Source: JAHDCJ01 sp039028895
GTDB taxonomy: Bacteria > Bacteroidota > Bacteroidia > Chitinophagales > Saprospiraceae
Direction: 5' to 3'
Assembly (NCBI GenBank): GCA_039028895.1
Contig: JBCCHF010000015.1
Coordinates: 1-64,000, forward strand
DNA: 64,000 nt
Shown here: positions 25,900 to 34,021 of the stretch, one piece after another
Position numbering within the stretch: the stretch's first letter is position 1
Layout of the letters: each line of letters begins with the position of its first letter
Notes under the pieces: generated by a model
Told to the model about the DNA's origin: nothing
The model's database searches: none
Seen by the model: the letters and a program-made list of their open reading frames with translations, nothing else
Position numbers and translations under genes: made by a program

Positions 25900-27018
25900 A
25901 TGCTTTTTGGGTATTTGTTGCTGGGATACCTCATTTCGGGTATCGGCTTTCTGTTGTACTCCTTCCTGTTAAAGAAGAAGGGCAGCCCTCTGCAACGCAA
26001 GATTTACCTGTACACTATCTTGGCAGTAAGCCTTTTACTCCCCTACCCTTTGTTCAAGTATGTGGCCCCCGAAACATCTTTGGCTTTCATTAAAAATGTT
26101 GAAACGGAAAAACCTGAATTAGCAGAAAACACCATTGCATTCAGTGAAATATCCGCTTGTTATAATAAAGCGCTCGACGAGAAAGAATTTTGCGCTTGCG
26201 AAGAACTGGAATTTAATAATATTATAATCTTCCAGGAAGATCATTTCATGGAGACCTGCCTGGATTGCAAAAGTTACCTGGGACCTTTGGCCTGGATTCT
26301 GATTAGTATCATACTATCAGCCTTATTAATCAGGGTTGGTTATCTCATTTACATTGTGCGAACATCCAGGCGCTCGGAATTTATTTTTGATGGAAAAACC
26401 TACACGCAACTTTCCAATCATAGAACTCCCATAGCTGCTAGTTTTCGGTTATTTAAAAAGTATATTATCTGGGATGAGACACTTGAAAAGCTGACAAAAG
26501 ATGAAAAAGACGCGGTCTATTATCATGAGATTGCCCATTTAAAAAATCTTGATACCTGGGAACAAATTTGTCTATCTATACTCAGAATCTTCTGGTTTGC
26601 AAATCCGGTTTTTTATAAGATCCGGACTGAACTCAGGTTAATTAGTGAGTTTTTGGCCGATGCATTTGCTGTTAGCAAAACTGGTAATCCGCAACATTAT
26701 GCCGCTTTATTGATCCGGTTAAAGGAGCAGCAAAATCACAATCTTTACCACGGATTCGGTTCTGAAGATTTGCGTTCAAGGATTCTTAATATCATTAAGC
26801 CTTCACCAGGAAACAAAAGCCGATTTGTTTCATTCATGCTTGCATCATTGTTTCTGATGGTTTCAACTGGTTTTCTTGCAGCACCACCAATCAAGTCTCA
26901 AATGAAATCCCTTGAACAATACGAACTATTACATTCCAAAAAGTCAGAAACTGGCAATGCCTTCTTTTGCAAGGCCTGTATTCTTGAAGAATTACAGGAA
27001 AACTGTAATTTCGAATAA
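25900..27018 (+). CDS. M56 family membrane metallopeptidase (BlaR1-like) with extracytoplasmic cysteine clusters
   Basis: A 372-residue partner of the BlaI-type repressor. Four transmembrane segments (about 2-24, 35-55, 129-152 and 308-327) flank a zinc-protease domain with HEIAH at 209-213 and the third-ligand region SEFLAD (Glu250). There is no penicillin-binding sensor domain after the last segment. Instead, by the known BlaR1 topology, the loop between segments 2 and 3 (Cys87, Cys98, Cys100, Cys120, Cys123) and the C-terminal tail (Cys357, Cys360, Cys369) would face the periplasm, giving CAC, CLDC and CKAC motifs there. This suggests thiol, metal or redox sensing, an inference only. Operon with the repressor; 1-base gap. 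Confidence 0.9.
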   Translation: MLFGYLLLGYLISGIGFLLYSFLLKKKGSPLQRKIYLYTILAVSLLLPYPLFKYVAPETSLAFIKNVETEKPELAENTIAFSEISACYNKALDEKEFCACEELEFNNIIIFQEDHFMETCLDCKSYLGPLAWILISIILSALLIRVGYLIYIVRTSRRSEFIFDGKTYTQLSNHRTPIAASFRLFKKYIIWDETLEKLTKDEKDAVYYHEIAHLKNLDTWEQICLSILRIFWFANPVFYKIRTELRLISEFLADAFAVSKTGNPQHYAALLIRLKEQQNHNLYHGFGSEDLRSRILNIIKPSPGNKSRFVSFMLASLFLMVSTGFLAAPPIKSQMKSLEQYELLHSKKSETGNAFFCKACILEELQENCNFE

Positions 27019-27109
27019 CCTGCCTCTTTAGAACCTCTGTTATCGCCTTTCCGGAAGGATAATTTGTTAATTTTATCGATCCAATTTATAATCTCAATAC
27101 ATCCAAAAT

Positions 27110-28942
27110 ATGAGACACCTATTTGCAATCTTGACAATTAGCCTTTTTATTTTTTCTTGCCAGGAAGGCCAAAACACTAATAACGATGTCCCTACTTTCT
27201 CCGCTGAGGAGATTGAAGCTGAGTCAAAAAAAGCCAATGACCTATTCGATACGATTTATGAAGAATTGGTAGCCATGAGCCCACAGCAACAGGCATTTTT
27301 AGGCCGAAAGACTAACTACGACCAGTGGGATGATATCTCAGAAACTCAGACGGAGAAGTATAAGGCTTTCAATGAAGCCAAATTAAAACAGGTAAGAGAA
27401 GAGATAAACAGAGACGCTTTAGATGCTCAAACAACCTTAAGCTACGACCTGTTTATTAATATGACAGAGAGACAATTGGCAGGATATGAATTCAGACATT
27501 CAGACTATCCTGTTAACCAGATGTTTGGAACACATTCATCGGTTCCTTCGTTCCTCATTAATGTGCATTCTGTTGCAGATTACGATCAGGCTGTGGCCTA
27601 CCTCAACAGGATGGAGGGTGTTTCAGAATTATTCGGTCAACTCATTGACCAGCTCAAATTAAGAGAAGCCAATAATGTAATTCCTCCCAAATTTGTTTTT
27701 GCTCACATTATTCGTGACTGTGAAAACCTGATTAAAGGGTACCCGATTGAAAAGGATTCAGATGCCAAGCATGCCATTTATGCAGATTTTGAAAAAAAGG
27801 TCAATGAGTTAGACATCGAAGACGACAAAAAGAAAACCTTGATGTTGGGCGCTGAGAAGCGCATGATGTCAAATATTGTACCTGCCTACAGAAGCCTAAT
27901 CGCATATCTCAAAGAACTCGAAACGAAGGCAACAGAAGATGATGGAGTATGGAAATTTAAGAATGGCGATGCATACTATGCGCACCAGTTGAATCAGATG
28001 ACCACCACTGACATGACTGCTGAGGAGATCCACCAGGCAGGCCTCAATGAAGTCAAAAGGATCCATGAAGAAATGAAAGCGATCATGAAAAAGGTGGAGT
28101 TTGATGGTACGCTTCAGGAATTCTTCGAATTTATGCGGACCGACAAGCAGTTCTACTATCCCAACACCCCTGAAGGGAAAGCAAATTACATGGCAAAGGC
28201 GACAGCAATTATCGACTCCATGCGCACCCAACTTGACAAACTATTCGCCACCAAGCCCAAAGCAGAAATGATAGTCAAAGCAGTTGAACCTTACCGGGAA
28301 AAATCTGCAGGGAAGGCATTTTATAATTCTCCTGCACCCGATGGTTCACGACCTGGTATTTATTATGCAAATACATATAACATGGCGGATATGCCAAATT
28401 ATCAAATGGAAGCATTGGCTTACCACGAAGGAATTCCCGGACACCATATGCAGCTTTCAATTGCACAGGAGTTGGAAGGCATTCCCGAATTTAGAAAGTA
28501 TGGACGCTTCACCGCTTATATTGAGGGTTGGGGACTTTATTCAGAATATATTCCAAAAGAATACGGCTTTTACGAAGACCCCTACTCTGACTTTGGCCGA
28601 CTGGCCATGGAATTGTGGAGAGCATGCAGGCTCGTAGTGGATTCAGGCATTCACACAAAAAAATGGACCCGCCAGCAAGGTATAGATTACTACAAATCAA
28701 ACACACCAAATCCAGAAGGTGATTGTATCAAAATGGTTGAGAGGCATATCGTTATGCCGGGTCAGGCGACTGCATACAAGATCGGGATGATAAAAATTAT
28801 CGAACTCAGGGATAAGGCAAAAGAGCAAATGGGCGATGCTTTCGATATTCGACTTTTCCATGATGTTGTACTTACAAATGGAGCTGTTCCACTAGATATT
28901 CTTGAGCAGTTGGTTAACGAATATATTGCCTCAGCAGGTTAA
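27110..28942 (+). CDS. DUF885 family lipoprotein, probable metallopeptidase
   Basis: A 610-residue protein with a lipoprotein signal (FSCQEGQ; acylated Cys19), so it should be anchored in a membrane facing the periplasm. The DUF885 hallmark is present: HEGIPGHHMQ with His439, Glu440, His445 and His446, an HExxx-HH arrangement that resembles a zinc site, followed by FTAYIEGWGLYSE, a conserved second part with a further glutamate. DUF885 proteins are thought to be metallopeptidases; substrates are not known. Helical throughout. It stands alone, 91 bases after the M56 gene and without an obvious terminator between them. Confidence 0.9.
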   Translation: MRHLFAILTISLFIFSCQEGQNTNNDVPTFSAEEIEAESKKANDLFDTIYEELVAMSPQQQAFLGRKTNYDQWDDISETQTEKYKAFNEAKLKQVREEINRDALDAQTTLSYDLFINMTERQLAGYEFRHSDYPVNQMFGTHSSVPSFLINVHSVADYDQAVAYLNRMEGVSELFGQLIDQLKLREANNVIPPKFVFAHIIRDCENLIKGYPIEKDSDAKHAIYADFEKKVNELDIEDDKKKTLMLGAEKRMMSNIVPAYRSLIAYLKELETKATEDDGVWKFKNGDAYYAHQLNQMTTTDMTAEEIHQAGLNEVKRIHEEMKAIMKKVEFDGTLQEFFEFMRTDKQFYYPNTPEGKANYMAKATAIIDSMRTQLDKLFATKPKAEMIVKAVEPYREKSAGKAFYNSPAPDGSRPGIYYANTYNMADMPNYQMEALAYHEGIPGHHMQLSIAQELEGIPEFRKYGRFTAYIEGWGLYSEYIPKEYGFYEDPYSDFGRLAMELWRACRLVVDSGIHTKKWTRQQGIDYYKSNTPNPEGDCIKMVERHIVMPGQATAYKIGMIKIIELRDKAKEQMGDAFDIRLFHDVVLTNGAVPLDILEQLVNEYIASAG

Positions 28943-29030
28943 TAGCCACAATTTTTCGGAACAAAAGACGCTTAACCCGTTCTTAACAAAGATTAACCTG
29001 GCTTTAAATTTTGATCTTGGCTTATTCGCT

Positions 29031-29038
29031 TATATTTG
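29031..29038 (+). promoter_or_regulatory. -7 element of the lepB promoter
   Basis: TATATTTG matches TAnnTTTG; a TTTG at 29010-29013 could be the -33 element (17-base spacer). It lies 25 bases before the lepB ATG. Confidence 0.55.
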
Positions 29039-29063
29039 CATCGAAATTTAAAACCAAAGCGAA

Positions 29064-30635
29064 ATGTTAACTAACATCATCCTGCTTTTATTATTTATTG
29101 CCTTTGGAGCAGGCCTTTATAAAACCTTTGAAAAAGCTGGTGAAGCCGGGTGGAAATCTATTGTTCCCGGTCTCAACCTTTATACCTGGTTGCAAATTAC
29201 TGGCAGACCGCTCTGGTGGCTGATCCTCATCCTGATTCCTATAGTCAATATTTTCGTTGTCGTCTACATGCTGATTGACCTGGTGAAGTGTTTTGGCAAA
29301 TACGGATTTTTCGAGCATGCCCTGGCTTTTCTGGTACCATTTGCTTATTTGCCTTATATCGGATTTAATGAATCAGAAAAATACCTTGGCAAATCAGTTG
29401 AAATTGAAAAAGAGAATCCCAGAAAAAAGTCGGCGGTCAGAGAATGGTCTGAAGCCATTATTTTCGCAGTGTTCGCTGCTACTTTTATCAGGATGTTTCT
29501 AATTGAGGCTTATACCATCCCTACTCCAAGTATGGAAAATTCCTTGATGGTTGGTGATTTTCTCTTTGTCAGCAAGATAAATTATGGGTCAAGAATGCCT
29601 ATGACACCGATTCAGTTTCCACTTGTACATAACAAACTTCCATTCCTTAAGTCGGAATCATATTCCAAAGCGATCCAATGGGATTACAGACGCATTGGTG
29701 GTTGGCAAAAAGTTCAACGCTATGAACCTGTTGTCTTCAATTTCCCGGAAGGAGATACTGTAGCTTTTCTGCAGGATAGCCCGGAAGCCAGAAAGCGATT
29801 TGGCGGGTATGGATCAAATATGGCGCGCTACCTGGAATTAATGAACAGGACGCACTATTATGGTCACGTCAGAGACTATGGACAGGAGGACGTCAATAAA
29901 TTCTTTAAGCTCGTTACCAGACCAATTGACAAAAAGGATAATTATATCAAACGCTGCGTTGGTCTCCCCGGTGACAAGATTGAAATTCGGGAGAGACAAC
30001 TCTACGTGAATGATGCTGAAGCCCAAAATCCGGATGGATTACAGTACATGTACCTGATCAGGAGAAATGGAGCTGTCCTTAATCAAAAGAAACTAAAAGA
30101 TGAAGGTATTTCCTTTATCAGAATTGATGGCCGGGAATATGCCTTTCTGACAGAGGACCAGGTAAAGTTTCTCGAAGAGACTGGAAATGACCTGATCGTC
30201 GAACCAGAAATAATGAAATCACCGGATAGAGGGATTTTTCCACATGATATCAAAAACTATCCGTGGAACAGAGACAATCTCGGCCCTTTGGTAATTCCGA
30301 AAGCCGGAGAAACTGTTGATCTCAATTCGCAGAATATCGCCATGTATAGGAAACTCATTGCAGATTATGAGCAAAATGAGTTTGAGATCAAGGATGGACA
30401 GATCATGATCAATGGAGAACCAGTAAGCTCGTACACCTTTCAAATGAATTATTACTGGATGATGGGTGATAATCGCCACAATTCAGAAGATTCAAGAGTT
30501 TGGGGATTTGTTCCAGAAGATCACATTGTTGGGAAGCCGCTTTTCATTTGGCTATCTCTGGAAAATGGTCGTTTATTTGGCGATGGCGGGATCCGTTGGA
30601 ACCGAATGTTCAAAGGTGCCAACGATATGGACTGA
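29064..30635 (+). CDS. lepB: signal peptidase I, with extra N-terminal membrane domain
   Basis: Type I signal peptidase removes signal peptides from exported proteins at the inner membrane. The catalytic serine is Ser156 in IPTPSM and the general-base lysine is Lys296 in NYIKRCVGLPGDKIEI; the closing box MGDNRHNSEDSRVWGFV is intact. The 523-residue length is well above the ~200-350 residues of most homologues. The excess comes from an N-terminal hydrophobic domain (about 1-100, with WKSIVPGLNLYTWLQITGR, DUF5684-like) placed before the normal anchor helix (about 128-148), and from long insertions between the serine and lysine boxes (about 175-290) and before the last box (about 330-450). All catalytic parts are present, so it should be active. 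Confidence 0.95.
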   Translation: MLTNIILLLLFIAFGAGLYKTFEKAGEAGWKSIVPGLNLYTWLQITGRPLWWLILILIPIVNIFVVVYMLIDLVKCFGKYGFFEHALAFLVPFAYLPYIGFNESEKYLGKSVEIEKENPRKKSAVREWSEAIIFAVFAATFIRMFLIEAYTIPTPSMENSLMVGDFLFVSKINYGSRMPMTPIQFPLVHNKLPFLKSESYSKAIQWDYRRIGGWQKVQRYEPVVFNFPEGDTVAFLQDSPEARKRFGGYGSNMARYLELMNRTHYYGHVRDYGQEDVNKFFKLVTRPIDKKDNYIKRCVGLPGDKIEIRERQLYVNDAEAQNPDGLQYMYLIRRNGAVLNQKKLKDEGISFIRIDGREYAFLTEDQVKFLEETGNDLIVEPEIMKSPDRGIFPHDIKNYPWNRDNLGPLVIPKAGETVDLNSQNIAMYRKLIADYEQNEFEIKDGQIMINGEPVSSYTFQMNYYWMMGDNRHNSEDSRVWGFVPEDHIVGKPLFIWLSLENGRLFGDGGIRWNRMFKGANDMD

Positions 30636-30671
30636 CCCCCTCTTTCCCCTTTCTAAAAAAAAAGAAAATAA

Positions 30672-30708
30672 AAGGTGCAATGATCATAATTGGGGGTCAT
30701 TGCACCTT
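30672..30708 (+). terminator. Rho-independent terminator after lepB
   Basis: AAGGTGCAATGA (30672-30683) and TCATTGCACCTT (30697-30708) form a 12-bp perfect stem with a 13-base loop, followed by ATTTTA and preceded by an A-run, so it could work in both directions. Confidence 0.85.
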
Positions 30709-30788
30709 ATTTTAGTATAAATAAAGAAATTTTTAGACGCAATAATTCAGAGAGGAAAATTACGTCTGAGTAAAAATTTTTATTGGAG

Positions 30789-31148
30789 ATGAAAAATATA
30801 GGCTTTTATTTATCGAGCTGTTCGACATGCTCCAGGATCATCAAGGAACTTGCGCTTCCGGAGGGTTTTAGATTAAAAGACATCAAGACCGATCCGATGA
30901 CTGAAGAAGAAGTTGACCATATGGCTCAGATGGCAGGATCTTTTGAATCATTATTTAGTCGCAGAGCTATGAAATACAGGGCTTGGGGTCTAAATGAAAA
31001 ACAATTAACTGAAGCAGATTACAGAGATTTGATTGTAAAAGAATATACATTTCTCAAAAGGCCAGTATTTATTATTGGCGGAGATATTTTTGTTGGAAAT
31101 ACTAAAAAAGTAATTCAGGCGGCAAAAGATAAATTAAAGAGTTTATGA
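30789..31148 (+). CDS. ArsC/Spx-like thioredoxin-fold protein
   Basis: A 119-residue protein of the arsenate reductase (ArsC)/Spx group: MKNIGFYLSSCSTCSRIIKE has the CSTC (CxxC) motif at the active-site position, and the C-terminal RPVFIIGGDIFVGNTKK segment fits the conserved cis-proline and G-[GNF] region. Many Bacteroidetes members of unknown substrate are annotated as arsenate-reductase-like; the second cysteine in CxxC is not required by ArsC, so a redox role is possible. ATG 30789 is preferred over an in-frame TTG two codons upstream. Its stop overlaps the hemF start in ATGA (31145-31148), so the two are translated together. Confidence 0.85.
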   Translation: MKNIGFYLSSCSTCSRIIKELALPEGFRLKDIKTDPMTEEEVDHMAQMAGSFESLFSRRAMKYRAWGLNEKQLTEADYRDLIVKEYTFLKRPVFIIGGDIFVGNTKKVIQAAKDKLKSL

Positions 31149-32047
31149 GTTTGACCAAAGAGCAGATCGCCGATTGGTTCAAGAGGTTACAAAATGAGAT
31201 TTGTACTGGCCTTGAGGCGATTGATGGGCAAGGAAAATTTCAGGAAGATAAATGGAAACGGCACGGAGGTGGTGGTGGCCAAACAAGGACTTTCAGTGGA
31301 AAAGTAATTGAAAAAGGAGGCGTCAATTTCTCCGCTGTATTTGGTGATATGCCCGGGAAAATTACAAAAGCTTTAGGCTTGGACCAAGATACATTTTTTG
31401 CCTCTGGTGTGTCTATTGTTTTGCATCCGAGAAACCCAATGGCTCCTATAATTCATATGAATGTTCGCTATTTTGAAATGGGAAGCGGCCGATGGTGGTT
31501 TGGCGGAGGCATTGATCTCACACCTCACTACATAGATACCGATGCTGCCAGAAAATTCCATATCCAGCTAAAAGACATTTGCGATGCACACCATCCATCT
31601 TATTATCCAGAATTTAAAGCTTGGGCTGATGATTATTTCTACCTGAAGCATAGGAAAGAAACCAGGGGGGTTGGAGGCATATTTTTCGACAGACTCTCAA
31701 ATGAGGAGAGTTTTGACAAGGTTTCCAGATTCGAATTTGTGAAGGCTGTCGGGCAAGGTTTCGTGCCGATTTATGCTGCAGCCGTGAATCCGAAGAAAGA
31801 TCTTAAATTTGATGAAAAAGAAAGAGCCTGGCAATTTCTCAGAAGGGGTCGTTATGTCGAGTTCAACCTCGTTTGGGACAAAGGAACAAAGTTTGGCCTT
31901 GACACGGATGGCAGAACAGAATCGATCTTAATGAGTCTGCCACCTCTCGCCAGCTGGACATACGATTATCAGGCGTTGCCAGGATCGGAGGAAGAGAATA
32001 CGCTAAATCTACTTAAGAAAGGGATAGATTGGATCAATCACAAATAA
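31145..32047 (+). CDS. hemF: oxygen-dependent coproporphyrinogen-III oxidase
   Basis: HemF decarboxylates coproporphyrinogen III to protoporphyrinogen IX with molecular oxygen, in the late haem pathway. The 300-residue protein has the family length and signatures: GGGGGQTR near the N-terminus, PMAPIIHMNVRYFE, WWFGGGIDLTPHY, KETRGVGGIFFDRL and WQFLRRGRYVEFNLVWDKGT. It shows an aerobic lifestyle. The gene overlaps the ArsC-like gene by four bases at its start and, at its 3' end, the convergent lipoprotein gene by 14 bases. Other haem genes are not in the window. Confidence 0.97.
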   Translation: MSLTKEQIADWFKRLQNEICTGLEAIDGQGKFQEDKWKRHGGGGGQTRTFSGKVIEKGGVNFSAVFGDMPGKITKALGLDQDTFFASGVSIVLHPRNPMAPIIHMNVRYFEMGSGRWWFGGGIDLTPHYIDTDAARKFHIQLKDICDAHHPSYYPEFKAWADDYFYLKHRKETRGVGGIFFDRLSNEESFDKVSRFEFVKAVGQGFVPIYAAAVNPKKDLKFDEKERAWQFLRRGRYVEFNLVWDKGTKFGLDTDGRTESILMSLPPLASWTYDYQALPGSEEENTLNLLKKGIDWINHK

Positions 32048-32507
32048 GGGTAATGGCAGGGGCATTCATGATATTACTTGCATTCCCTGCCCGATCAAAG
32101 ATTTGGACCGTGTAAATTAACTCTTCAGGTGGATGATCCGGATCTGGAAGGCAAACCAGACCGCCCATTGGTGTGCAGCATTCTACAGGCAAGGTCACAT
32201 TGATTCTACCCGATATGCCATTTGCCACACCCTGCTGAGGAATAAAAGGAATTTTAAAGAAGGTAGGTCCTCCTGTTCTGGTATCGATCAACTTGCCATT
32301 GAGCGTTGTATCGGTATCGAATACACCAAGGTCACCATCGCCGTCAGTAAATTCTATAGTGATCGTAAAATTCTCTACGTTCTGAAGATACTCAGCTTTA
32401 TCGAAATACACATCCTCAATTACCGGCTCATTGGGATAATTGGGCGGTTTGATGCAACTATAAAAACCCAAAATTAAAAAACAGAAGAGTGCGCAAATCG
32501 ACCGCAT
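32034..32507 (-). CDS. small lipoprotein of unknown function
   Basis: A 157-residue protein with a lipoprotein signal peptide (LGFYSCIKPP; lipid-modified Cys18). The mature part looks like a single beta-sandwich: FTITIEFTDGDGDLG, an acidic loop like calcium-binding or Ig-like repeats, then LIYTVQIFDRAGNASN near the end. Two cysteines (ECCTPMGGLVCLP) may form disulfides. I do not recognise the family; this DGDGDLG pattern is common in Bacteroidetes lipoproteins. Convergent with hemF, with a 14-base overlap of the coding ends. Confidence 0.75.
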   Translation of the reverse strand: MRSICALFCFLILGFYSCIKPPNYPNEPVIEDVYFDKAEYLQNVENFTITIEFTDGDGDLGVFDTDTTLNGKLIDTRTGGPTFFKIPFIPQQGVANGISGRINVTLPVECCTPMGGLVCLPDPDHPPEELIYTVQIFDRAGNASNIMNAPAITLICD

Positions 32508-32586
32508 AGATTTATCTTTATCTTTAAATTGAAGTTACAATAAAATCCTTCAAATTTCCACATTAATTAAAAGCAATTGGACCTGA

Positions 32587-33582
32587 ATGTCCGAGAGAAA
32601 CCAACTGGCTGAACGCATTCTGAACATTGAAAACCATACTTTTGAAGACATTGCTCTCGAAGTATTTTATTTTCAATATCATAACAACCGAGTTTATCAA
32701 CAATTCTGTAACCTATTGGGCATAAATCCGGGTAAAATCAATGCTTCTAACCAGATTCCTTTTTTACCAATAGGTTTATTTAAGTCCCATATTATTATTA
32801 CCAACTCCTGGAAACCTCAAATTGTTTTTCAGAGTTCCGGAACAACTGGTTCGCAAACCAGCCGACATTATGTAAGAGACCTTGACTTTTACGGCGCAAT
32901 CTCCCTTAAAGGCTTCCAAACGGCTTACTCAAAAATAACGGACTATTGTTTTCTTGCGTTGCTTCCCTCCTATCTTGAACGTGAAGGCTCTTCTCTGGTG
33001 TATATGGTTAATCATTTTATGAATGTGAGTGGTCAACCTGCCAATGGATTTTATCTTGATGACCTGGAGGCTTTAGCGCAGCATCTTGAAAAACAACAAA
33101 AGTCTGGCTTTAAGACAATCCTTCTAGGCGTAACTTTCGCTTTACTGGATTTCGCGGCAACTTTTAAGTTAACCTTCCCTGAATTGATAATTATGGAAAC
33201 AGGTGGCATGAAAGGCAGGCGAAAAGAAATCACAAGATTTGAGGTCCATGAGGCATTGGTTGAAAATTTTGCTGTCAGCAGCATCCATTCTGAGTATGGG
33301 ATGACCGAGCTCATGTCTCAGGCTTATTCTTCAGGAAATGGCATCTTCTCCCCTTCTCCGACGATGAAAGTTGTACCTCGTGATCCAATGGATCCATTAT
33401 CAAAAACCACATTTAGTAGAGCCTGCTGCCTGAACATTATAGATCTCGGGAATTTAGATACCTGCAGCTTTATTGCAACTGATGATTTGGGGAAAGTCTT
33501 TGTTGATGGCACATTTGAGGTAACCGGTCGGTTAGATAAATCTGATATCAGGGGATGCAACCTTCTTTTGGCTGGTTTGTGA
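32587..33582 (+). CDS. LuxE/acyl-protein synthetase-like enzyme
   Basis: A 331-residue member of the AMP-forming (ANL-like) family related to LuxE and PaaK. The adenylation motif FQSSGTTGSQTSRHYVRD lies at about residues 80-97; a METGGMKGRRKEI segment and EYGMTELMSQAY at about 205-245 match the A5-like region, and the C-terminus keeps TDDLGKVFVDGTFEVTGRLD. LuxE activates fatty acid and passes it on an acyl group; here no lux or fatty-acid-reductase genes are nearby, so the acyl substrate is open. It stands alone between a lipoprotein gene and a 440-base gap. Confidence 0.85.
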   Translation: MSERNQLAERILNIENHTFEDIALEVFYFQYHNNRVYQQFCNLLGINPGKINASNQIPFLPIGLFKSHIIITNSWKPQIVFQSSGTTGSQTSRHYVRDLDFYGAISLKGFQTAYSKITDYCFLALLPSYLEREGSSLVYMVNHFMNVSGQPANGFYLDDLEALAQHLEKQQKSGFKTILLGVTFALLDFAATFKLTFPELIIMETGGMKGRRKEITRFEVHEALVENFAVSSIHSEYGMTELMSQAYSSGNGIFSPSPTMKVVPRDPMDPLSKTTFSRACCLNIIDLGNLDTCSFIATDDLGKVFVDGTFEVTGRLDKSDIRGCNLLLAGL

Positions 33583-33846
33583 CAATCCGTGACCTGGATA
33601 ATTTGCCATTATTATCAAAATGATTTGATGATTTGTGACTCACAATTAGATTTTTCGAAGAAATTGTCAAAAAAAACGGCCAGAATAAATGATTTTCGTC
33701 GACAATAAGCCAAGTTCATATCTACAAAAAAAACTAACGAAGCTTTACCAATAAAGAGACCTCAAGATAAAATCGATGAAATTAAAGTCACAAAATCACC
33801 AAAAACGGTCAATTTTGCTTTTGTCACGACTATATCTTGTGGTCAA

Positions 33847-33982
33847 GAAAAGGGTTAAAATGTGGATTTTACTGGGAAGAGTTGAAAGCAGCTCTTCCCA
33901 ACCTTTTAAAAATCTTTACTAGTAAAAAACTAAGGCAATCTCCATAGTGCGTTGAATAAAATTTGGGGGCTGCCTTTTTTTT
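33847..33982 (+). ncRNA. candidate structured small RNA
   Basis: Nested helices can be drawn on the plus strand: TTTTACT (33867-33873) with AGTAAAA (33921-33927) enclosing GGGAAGAG (33874-33881) / CTCTTCCC (33892-33899). A terminator follows directly. The upstream gene ended about 270 bases earlier, and the reverse strand has no reading frame here. The layout (long hairpin, then terminator) is what a small regulatory RNA looks like, but no promoter with both boxes was found and no known RNA family was matched. Confidence 0.4.
33932..33982 (+). terminator. Rho-independent terminator with T8 tail
   Basis: AAGGCAATCTCC (33932-33943) pairs with GGGGGCTGCCTT (33965-33976) with one mismatch and two G-U pairs, followed by a run of T (33975-33982). 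It lies on the plus strand 350 bases after the last plus-strand gene. Confidence 0.7.
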
Positions 33983-34021
33983 GTCTTTTGTCGACCTGAC
34001 CAGCTAAAATAAAAAACTTTT

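Larger units (their letters stand above)
33583..34021. other. 440-base gap with possible RNA gene
   Basis: Between the LuxE-like gene and the convergent ribBA-like gene no protein-coding frame is convincing. The 3' part (33847-33982) contains nested inverted repeats ending in a terminator; the 5' part (33583-33840) is A/T-rich with no clear feature. Confidence 0.5.

Noticed and set aside
25900..27018. Beta-lactam resistance sensor
   Set aside because: The M56 protein has no penicillin-binding domain and no beta-lactamase gene is nearby.
33583..34021. tmRNA, SRP RNA or RNase P RNA in the large gap
   Set aside because: No tag peptide frame, no GGAAG-type SRP loop and no conserved RNase P core was seen.
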